Part shown: positions 8,012 to 12,493 of the stretch, piece after piece | Layout of the letters: each line of letters starts with the position of its first letter | How positions within the stretch are numbered: the first letter of the stretch is position 1 | Assembly (NCBI GenBank): GCA_020445165.1 | Contig: JAGRHE010000075.1 | Span: 1-12,493 of the forward strand | Length of the DNA stretch: 12,493 bases | Source: Gammaproteobacteria bacterium | GTDB lineage: Bacteria; Pseudomonadota; Gammaproteobacteria; Chromatiales; Sedimenticolaceae | Reading direction: 5' to 3' | The notes under the pieces: generated by a model | Seen by the model: the letters and a program-made list of their open reading frames with translations, nothing else | The model's database searches: none | Told to the model about the DNA's origin: nothing | Translations under genes and position numbers: made by a program

Positions 8012-8034
8012 CTGCCAGTCACCGTGACTGGCAG
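8012..8034. promoter_or_regulatory. Perfect 11-bp dyad upstream of cytochrome c'
   Basis: CTGCCAGTCAC (8012-8022) and GTGACTGGCAG (8024-8034) are exact reverse complements around a single C. The element lies in the 263-base gap between divergent genes, 56 bases upstream of the cytochrome c' start and 186 bases upstream of the DUF2853 gene. There is no T tract on either side, so a regulator-binding site is preferred to a terminator. I do not recognise the protein that would bind it. Confidence 0.45.
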
Positions 8035-8121
8035 CCAGGTGTGTAGTGCCGGTGCCGCCGCCGGGCGGCAGCCCGCACGGCCGCGGTTCCCTCGGGCGCC
8101 ACATCGGTTATCCTATGGGCC

Positions 8122-8151
8122 ATCCGTGCGCGAGACCAGTATCCGTGCGCG
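8122..8151. repeat. Direct repeat of ATCCGTGCGCG upstream of DUF2853
   Basis: ATCCGTGCGCG occurs at 8122-8132 and again at 8141-8151, a start-to-start spacing of 19 bases, close to two helical turns. It sits 69 bases before the DUF2853 start codon. It could be a tandem protein-binding site or a small duplication. The rest of this 263-base gap holds the dyad at 8012-8034 and GC-rich sequence without an ORF of note. Confidence 0.35.
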
Positions 8152-8219
8152 GTCGACAACAACAAACAGTCATTTCTTGTCGTTGAATCAGCCGATCCAA
8201 AAATGAGGGGGAAAGAAAC

Positions 8220-8531
8220 ATGGCCGATTATCTTGCGGATGTGAAACGTTACGACGCCGGCGCGGATGCCGACGTGGTGCAGAAAATTGTCAAGCATCTG
8301 GGTATTGCACTGCAGAGCAAGGATGCCTCCCTGGTGTCCTGTTCCGACAAATCCGAGCTCGATCGGGTGCGTGAAAAGTGGTGTGGCAAAAAGCTGGGAC
8401 AGACCGATGCGGGTGCTGCTGACGCCGTCATCAAGAAGGTCTGCGAGACCATGAAGGCCGACCGCCAGAAGCAGCGCGTAACCTTCTATTACCTGGTCGC
8501 CAAGGAGATGGGCAAGCTCGGCGACCTGTAA
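8220..8531 (+). CDS. DUF2853 family protein
   Basis: This 103-residue, highly charged, probably cytosolic protein without a signal peptide or membrane segment matches the DUF2853 family along its length. Evidence is the opening MADYLADVKRY, VKHLGIALQSKDASLVSCSD (24-43), and the C-terminal RVTFYYLVAKEMGKL. The family has no established biochemical role. It is helical, with three cysteines (C41, C55, C75) that do not form a recognised metal motif. The start is set by GAGGGGG (8205-8211), eight bases before the ATG. It stands alone between divergent cytochrome genes and the channel genes and is followed by a long hairpin, so it may be monocistronic. Confidence 0.92.
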   Translation: MADYLADVKRYDAGADADVVQKIVKHLGIALQSKDASLVSCSDKSELDRVREKWCGKKLGQTDAGAADAVIKKVCETMKADRQKQRVTFYYLVAKEMGKLGDL

Positions 8532-8546
8532 AGCGCTGGCCTGTCG

Positions 8547-8579
8547 GTATCGCCCCCTGATCCGTGCCGGGGGCGATAC
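8547..8579 (+). terminator. 11-bp hairpin after DUF2853, terminator-like
   Basis: GTATCGCCCCC (8547-8557) pairs perfectly with GGGGGCGATAC (8569-8579) across an 11-base loop, starting 15 bases after the DUF2853 stop codon. Stem strength and position suit a transcription terminator or mRNA-end stabiliser, but no T run follows (AAGACGC), so it is not a canonical intrinsic terminator. Confidence 0.5.
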
Positions 8580-8660
8580 GAAGACGCACCGGTGGCCGCT
8601 CGTGTCGCCGGTTGCACCCGGATCCCCGCCTTACGCTGCCGAATCGGCGCCAGTTTCGTA

Positions 8661-9779
8661 ATGTATTCCTTCCTGCTGCGTGTCTTTCTGCTCGTGTCCG
8701 TGCTCGTTCCATCGACTGCCTGGTCCACGGAGCAGTCCCTGTCGCCAAACGACAGCGCCGTATCGGGTTCCGACCCGGTCCCACCCACCGTGTTGAAGGT
8801 CGCCACGCGTGAAGTGCCGCCGTTCGCCTATCGCAATGCGCAGGGCGAATGGCAGGGCATAGCGATCGAGTTGTGGCAGCGGGTGGCGGATGAACTGGGC
8901 CTGCAAAGTCGTTACACCGCGGTGTCGCTGGAGGAAATGCTGCGCGGCATCGGTAGCGGTGACTATGACGCCGCGGTCGGAGCCCTGTCGGTGACGCCCG
9001 AACGCGAAACGGTCTTCGATTTCACGCATCCGTTCTACCGAACCGGCCTTGGCATCGCGGTACCGATCGACGACGGCGGTGGCTGGTGGGCACTGCTGCG
9101 TGGCCTCGTATCGCCGCGGTTTCTCGGCGTCGTGGCGGCCCTGCTCGGGCTGCTGGCGATCGTCGGTGCGCTGGCCTGGCTGCTGGAGCGGCGGCGCAAT
9201 GCACAGTTTCCACGCGAACCCCTGCGCGGAATCGGCGCCGGCCTGTGGTGGTCGAGCGTGACCATGACCACGGTCGGTTACGGCGACAAGGCGCCGATCA
9301 CTTTCGGTGGACGGATCCTCGGCCTGGTGTGGATGTTCGCATCGGTCATTCTGATCTCCACGATCACGGCCAGCCTGACCACGTCGCTGACTCTCGATGC
9401 ATTGTCGGACAAGGTTTCGACCGAAGACGACCTGGCGCACGTGCGAACCGGCAGCGTGGCCAACTCGACCAGTGCGCGCAGGCTGCAGCGCAAGGGCGTT
9501 GCGTTTCGTGCCTTCGATGACCTCGGCGCTGCCATGCAGGCGCTGGCCGACGGTGAGCTGGATGCCGTGGTCTACGATCGCCCGCTGCTGCGCTACCGCG
9601 TACGCACCGAGTTTCCCGAGCGGCTGCAGGTGCTCGGTATCACATTCGAACCGCAGGACTATGCGATCGGTCTGCCGTCCGGGAGTGCACTGCGTGAGCC
9701 GATCAACCGGCACCTGCTGACCCACAACCGCGGTGCCGAATGGGAGGCGCTGGTGACCCGTCATCTCGGTGACGAGTAG
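8661..9779 (+). CDS. GluR0-like ligand-gated potassium channel
   Basis: This is a prokaryotic ionotropic-glutamate-receptor homologue of 372 residues. The signal peptide spans 1-22. S1, the first half of a periplasmic type-3 solute-binding fold, spans 44-140, with VTPERETVFDFTHPFY; R115 matches the arginine that binds ligand alpha-carboxylate in this fold. M1 is at 153-176. The pore loop 189-213 contains the full potassium filter TMTTVGYGDKAP (TVGYGD, 204-209). M2 is at 217-240. S2 runs from about 251, with VVYDRPLLRY; D306 is the likely amine-binding acid. This order, S1-M1-P-M2-S2, is that of Synechocystis GluR0, a glutamate-gated K+ channel, so an amino-acid-like ligand is inferred but unproven. 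ATG 8661 gives the signal peptide directly; an earlier in-frame GTG at 8592 would bury it. The Shine-Dalgarno is poor. A second channel gene begins 59 bases downstream. Confidence 0.92.
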   Translation: MYSFLLRVFLLVSVLVPSTAWSTEQSLSPNDSAVSGSDPVPPTVLKVATREVPPFAYRNAQGEWQGIAIELWQRVADELGLQSRYTAVSLEEMLRGIGSGDYDAAVGALSVTPERETVFDFTHPFYRTGLGIAVPIDDGGGWWALLRGLVSPRFLGVVAALLGLLAIVGALAWLLERRRNAQFPREPLRGIGAGLWWSSVTMTTVGYGDKAPITFGGRILGLVWMFASVILISTITASLTTSLTLDALSDKVSTEDDLAHVRTGSVANSTSARRLQRKGVAFRAFDDLGAAMQALADGELDAVVYDRPLLRYRVRTEFPERLQVLGITFEPQDYAIGLPSGSALREPINRHLLTHNRGAEWEALVTRHLGDE

Positions 9780-9792
9780 TGCCTGCCAGCTG

Positions 9793-9806
9793 CCGGGTGC
9801 GCCCGG
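9793..9806 (+). other. Small hairpin between the two channel genes
   Basis: CCGGG (9793-9797) and CCCGG (9802-9806) can pair around TGCG in the 59-base gap. It is short and has no T tract, so it is not expected to end transcription; it might tune mRNA stability or the relative levels of the two subunits. Confidence 0.22.
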
Positions 9807-9838
9807 AATAACCACTGAGATCGTGCTGGAGAATAACA

Positions 9839-10936
9839 ATGCGTGCCCTGTTTCCGATTCTGCTCCTGCTCCTGTCGACCTTCGTGTCTGCTGAGACTCC
9901 GTCATCGACAGCGCAGGGCAATCAGCCGTTGGCCGGCGAACTTCATATCGTCACAGTCGAGCGCAAGCCGTTTGCCATGACCGTCGACGGCAAGCTGACC
10001 GGTTTCAGTATCGAGCTGTGGCAGGCGCTCGCCGAGCGCCTGGGGTGGCAGTACAGCGTGACGGCCACGAACGCGTTCGCTGGCATGCTCGACGCGGTCG
10101 CGCAGGGCAGTGCGGATATCGCGATAGGTAACATTTCGATCACCGCCGAGCGCGAGAACCGGTTCGACTTCTCCCACCCGGTATTTGATGCCGGGCTGCA
10201 GATCCTGATCCCCGAAAACGGTGACAACTCCTTTGGTGTCCTGGCGGCCATCTTCACGTGGGAGATGGTGGCTTACATCGTCGGTGCGGTCGTGGTGATC
10301 TTCGTGATCGCCAACCTGATGTGGTTCTTCGAGCGCCGGGATGCCCCGTATTTCCAGCGCGGCTATCGCGAGGGTCTGTGGCCGTCGTTCTGGTATGCCA
10401 TGCACGTGATGATCAGCGGTGGCTTCGAAGAACATGTGCCGCGCAGCGTACCGGCGCGCATTCTGGGTATCGCGCTGGTCGTCTGCAGCCTGTTCCTGGT
10501 ATCGGCCTTCGTGGCCAAGATCGCGTCGACCATGACGGTCAACGAGCTGCGCAGCGATATCGAGAGCGTGTCCGACCTGTATGGCAAGCGGGTCGGCACC
10601 ACGCGTGGATCGACGGCAGCCGCCTTCCTGCAGTCGCGCGGGATCGACCACAAGGGCTTCGACGACATCTCGGCGATGTTCGCCGCGATCGGCAAGGGTG
10701 GCCTCGACGCCATCGTGCACGACGCCCCGGTGCTGCGTTACTTTGCCACCACCCAGGGCAGGGGTACGACGCGCGTCGTGGGCAGCGTATTCAAGCCGGA
10801 GAAGTACGGAATCGTCATGGCGCAGGGCAGCCGGTATGTCGAACCGGTCAACCGGGCGCTGCTGGCACTGCGCGAGAACGGCAGCTACGACGAGATCTAC
10901 CGGCGCTGGTTCGGTGCCACTGCCAGCGACAACTGA
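9839..10936 (+). CDS. iGluR-like ligand-gated channel with a non-potassium pore loop
   Basis: This second receptor-channel has 365 residues and the same plan as its neighbour. The signal peptide is 1-18 (cut near VSAET). S1 spans 34-126, with ISITAERENRFDFSHP and R105 as the likely carboxylate-binding arginine. M1 is at 143-164 and the pore loop at about 178-203. M2 is at 206-229, and S2 runs from about 240, with VGTTRGSTAA and IVHDAPVLRYF (D295). The ligand-binding lobes look at least as conserved as in the first protein. The pore loop reads MISGGFEEHVP where the neighbour has TTVGYGDKAP, so the backbone-carbonyl K+ filter is absent and two glutamates (E197, E198) lie at its outer end. Ion selectivity is therefore unknown; a non-selective or different cation channel, or a modulatory subunit, is possible. 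TGGAG at 9827-9831 is a good Shine-Dalgarno, stronger than the upstream gene's. Its stop codon abuts the convergent gene. Confidence 0.92.
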   Translation: MRALFPILLLLLSTFVSAETPSSTAQGNQPLAGELHIVTVERKPFAMTVDGKLTGFSIELWQALAERLGWQYSVTATNAFAGMLDAVAQGSADIAIGNISITAERENRFDFSHPVFDAGLQILIPENGDNSFGVLAAIFTWEMVAYIVGAVVVIFVIANLMWFFERRDAPYFQRGYREGLWPSFWYAMHVMISGGFEEHVPRSVPARILGIALVVCSLFLVSAFVAKIASTMTVNELRSDIESVSDLYGKRVGTTRGSTAAAFLQSRGIDHKGFDDISAMFAAIGKGGLDAIVHDAPVLRYFATTQGRGTTRVVGSVFKPEKYGIVMAQGSRYVEPVNRALLALRENGSYDEIYRRWFGATASDN

Positions 10937-11506
10937 TCAGCCCGGCCGGTAGCGGAACAGAGCCGGGTTCCTGATGCACAAGTCGGCCTCGAACTCGCGG
11001 CCGATGGCGACGATGCCGATCCGGCGCAGGCGCTCCGGACGCAGGCCGACCAGGGTCCGGTAACGCGCGAAAGCGGAGAACGGCAACTCGATCGTGCGCC
11101 ATTCGGACTGCGTGTCGAAGGTCGCCCGATAGGACTGCCAGGGCAGCCACAGGTCACTGGTGCGCAAGTGGACGTTGTAGGTCTCGCCGTTGCCGAGTAC
11201 CTCGAAGCGGACGCCGTCGTAGCGGGCGGGTTCCAGCGCGCCGTGGTCCAGATCGAGAGTCATCTGCACGAAACCGCCGTTGTTGGCCGTGCTGACCCGG
11301 CCGCTCAGCCGGGTGCATCGTTCGCCGGCATGTTGTGCGGTCGACAGCGTCGCCTGCGACACGCCGCCCATCACGCCGTCAGTAACCAGGCGCCAGTCGT
11401 CGTCGGGCAGTGCTTGCAGCTCGAGCTGATCGCCGGCCGAGTTCATCGGCAGTGCCAGAGCGAAGGCGGCCAATACCGAGCGGATTTTTGTGCAGCGTTC
11501 TCGCAT
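10937..11506 (-). CDS. Secreted CIA30-domain protein
   Basis: This 189-residue protein has a CIA30-type beta-sandwich domain, known from the mitochondrial complex I assembly factor NDUFAF1 and found in many bacterial proteins of unclear role. Hallmarks are DDDWRLVTDGVMGGVS (about 35-50), LSGRVSTANNGGFVQM (68-82), the central YDGVRFEVLGNGETYNVHLR and a final IGIVAIGREFEADLCI strand. An N-terminal hydrophobic stretch (about 9-24) suggests export or lipid-independent secretion, so a complex I role is not implied; the fold resembles carbohydrate-binding-type sandwiches. It starts ten bases after the upstream DUF3050 stop on the same strand, with only weak GTGAGA before the ATG, so translation may be coupled. 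Its stop codon directly abuts the stop of the convergent channel gene with no base between. Function unknown. Confidence 0.9.
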   Translation of the reverse strand: MRERCTKIRSVLAAFALALPMNSAGDQLELQALPDDDWRLVTDGVMGGVSQATLSTAQHAGERCTRLSGRVSTANNGGFVQMTLDLDHGALEPARYDGVRFEVLGNGETYNVHLRTSDLWLPWQSYRATFDTQSEWRTIELPFSAFARYRTLVGLRPERLRRIGIVAIGREFEADLCIRNPALFRYRPG

Positions 11507-11516
11507 GGCATGGTTC

Positions 11517-12290
11517 TCACGCCACCTTGCGGGCTTGGATCGCCTGCGTTACCCCATCCCAGAATGCGAGCCTTGCTTCGACCGCTTCGCGTGCAGCAGC
11601 GATCGCCTGGTCGACGCGTTGCGGATCGCCGGCACACTGGCTGTTGAGCAGGCGCAGCGAGAGCGGCGCATGGAAGTCGGCATCCAGGTGGATGTGTCGG
11701 TTCAGGTAGGCATGGAAGATCGGTGCCTGTTCTGGCGTGATGCCGGAACGCGCCAGGATCGCGCGGAACATGCCGGGAATTATGTGCTCACGGCCCAGTG
11801 CCAGCGCCGCGGCCGCCAGGTGGGGCCTGCCACTGCCGATGAAGCCGAACGTGGTACGGGTGAAATCGCGCGACGGCCGTGGAATCCATTTACCGTTCAA
11901 TGCCGCATCGATCCCCTCGCGTTCGACCTGCTCGAGGAAGGCCCGCGCGGGCGCGGTATCGGCCCCGACTTCCTCCATCGCCTGCAGGTACAGCATGAAG
12001 TGGCTGGCGAAGCCGCCATCGACCGGGTGTTCGTCAGATTCCTCTTCGAGCACGAGTTCATTGATGAAGCGTCGTACATCGGCATCGCCATTGGCCCGCC
12101 ACGGGTAGGTGGACGGCGCGACGACCGCCTGCAGGTACTTGATCAGCGACATGAAGTCCCACACCGAGTAAACATGGTGCTGCATGAAGCAGCGCAGGTC
12201 TTCGAGCGTGGCGACCGCCGCGTACACCGGATGGGCTTCGAGGCGCTGGGCGAACTCGCTGGCGATTTCGTTTCCTATTTCGTGCTGCAT
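11517..12290 (-). CDS. DUF3050 family protein (heme-oxygenase-like fold)
   Basis: This 257-residue, probably cytosolic protein is assigned to DUF3050 by CFMQHHVYSVWDFMSLIKYL (34-53), the ELVLEEESDEHP segment (78-89), HFMLYLQAM (97-105), REHIIPGMF (167-175) and YLNRHIHLDADFH (195-207). DUF3050 is related to the heme-oxygenase-like all-helical fold. Acidic and histidine residues occur in the spacing such folds use to hold two metal ions in oxidases and oxygenases: E82/E84 with H88, E168-H169, and H199-x3-D203-x3-H207. A metal-dependent oxidase activity is an inference; no substrate can be named. The start has GGAGAG (12301-12306) ten bases upstream of ATG 12290, a long but workable spacing. It heads a two-gene operon with the CIA30 protein, preceded by a dyad overlapping a likely -10 element. 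Confidence 0.9.
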   Translation of the reverse strand: MQHEIGNEIASEFAQRLEAHPVYAAVATLEDLRCFMQHHVYSVWDFMSLIKYLQAVVAPSTYPWRANGDADVRRFINELVLEEESDEHPVDGGFASHFMLYLQAMEEVGADTAPARAFLEQVEREGIDAALNGKWIPRPSRDFTRTTFGFIGSGRPHLAAAALALGREHIIPGMFRAILARSGITPEQAPIFHAYLNRHIHLDADFHAPLSLRLLNSQCAGDPQRVDQAIAAAREAVEARLAFWDGVTQAIQARKVA

Positions 12291-12320
12291 TCCGATCGGG
12301 CTCTCCGTGAGCGGGCGTGA

Positions 12321-12344
12321 CTGACATTCCGCACATTATGTCAG
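12321..12344 (-). promoter_or_regulatory. Dyad overlapping a likely -10 box of the DUF3050 operon
   Basis: CTGACA (12321-12326) and TGTCAG (12339-12344) are exact inverted repeats separated by 12 bases. On the minus strand CATAAT (12340-12335) matches five of six -10 positions and overlaps one arm, 45 bases upstream of the DUF3050 start. No good -35 hexamer is found at 16-18 bases, which fits an activator-dependent or weak promoter. The regulator is not identified. Confidence 0.42.
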
Positions 12345-12464
12345 CGTGACGGGCGGCTGCAGGCAACCCGCCGGTGGCCCGGGTTTTGTCGCCCGGACGC
12401 GGATGGAGCGGCCCCTGGTGTACACTCGGCGGGGTTTTTTCCGCGCCTGGGAGGCGGTTGCACC

Positions 12465-12493
12465 ATGAGACTCTGCGACAGCGACATCATTGC
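12465..12493 (+). CDS. dcd: dCTP deaminase, first nine codons
   Basis: The window ends inside this gene; only MRLCDSDII is visible. This opening is characteristic of Dcd (E. coli begins MRLCDRDI), which deaminates dCTP to dUTP in thymidylate synthesis. GGGAGG (12449-12454) lies ten bases before the ATG. TACACT at 12421-12426 could be a -10 box inside the palindrome GTGTACAC, but no matching -35 is seen. The neighbour relation supports the call, because mrp/apbC (at the left edge of this window) and dcd are adjacent in genomes such as Pseudomonas. The catalytic residues are outside the window, so the identification rests on the N-terminus and context. Confidence 0.8.

Noticed and set aside
8631..9905. 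Minus-strand 424-codon ORF opposite the first channel
   Set aside because: Its translation lacks any known motif and it overlaps the signal peptide of the second channel. The plus strand carries TVGYGD and a complete receptor fold.
12386..12426. TTGTCG and TACACT as a dcd promoter
   Set aside because: The spacing is 29 bases, far from the 16-18 needed, and no other -35 fits.
1..12493. Insertion sequences, CRISPR arrays, tRNA genes, attachment sites
   Set aside because: No transposase or integrase frames, no spaced repeat arrays and no cloverleaf-like sequences were seen.

Overview
The window reads as GC-rich chromosomal DNA of a Gram-negative, motile, respiring proteobacterium, most likely a gammaproteobacterium. 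Pointers are the mrp and dcd genes at the two ends (neighbours in genomes such as Pseudomonas), a sigma-28-type promoter before a chemoreceptor gene, periplasmic c-type cytochromes and a DsbD-like thiol reductase. Nothing seen identifies a genus. No insertion sequence, tRNA, rRNA, CRISPR array or phage gene was seen, and coding density is high.

Layout, left to right. (1) The 3' end of mrp/apbC (+) is closed by a good intrinsic terminator and followed by pyruvate kinase (+). (2) A minus-strand pair encodes a DsbD/ScsB-type transmembrane thiol reductase and a secreted redoxin. They are so tightly coupled that the redoxin Shine-Dalgarno lies in the last codons of the reductase. (3) A methyl-accepting chemotaxis protein (+) sits behind a clear sigma-28 (FliA) promoter. 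(4) A minus-strand cytochrome pair encodes cytochrome c' and then a diheme cytochrome c. (5) A DUF2853 protein (+) has a long hairpin behind it. (6) Two consecutive plus-strand genes encode ionotropic-glutamate-receptor-like proteins: signal peptide, split periplasmic ligand-binding domain, M1, pore loop, M2. The first keeps a textbook potassium-channel filter (TVGYGD); the second has a quite different pore loop. (7) A convergent minus-strand pair encodes a DUF3050 protein and a secreted CIA30-domain protein. (8) The last 29 bases are the start of dcd (dCTP deaminase).

The most interesting element is the tandem pair of GluR0-like channels. Both look like amino-acid-type ligand-gated channels and share pore architecture, but only one can have the canonical K+ filter. 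This suggests two channels of different selectivity or a mixed-subunit receptor. Secondary points are a classic A AAA AAG slippery heptamer that would join the thiol reductase and the redoxin in the -1 frame, two perfect dyads in front of minus-strand operons, and the separation of mrp from dcd by about 12 kb. Functions are assigned by recognising families from the translated sequence; no database search was possible.
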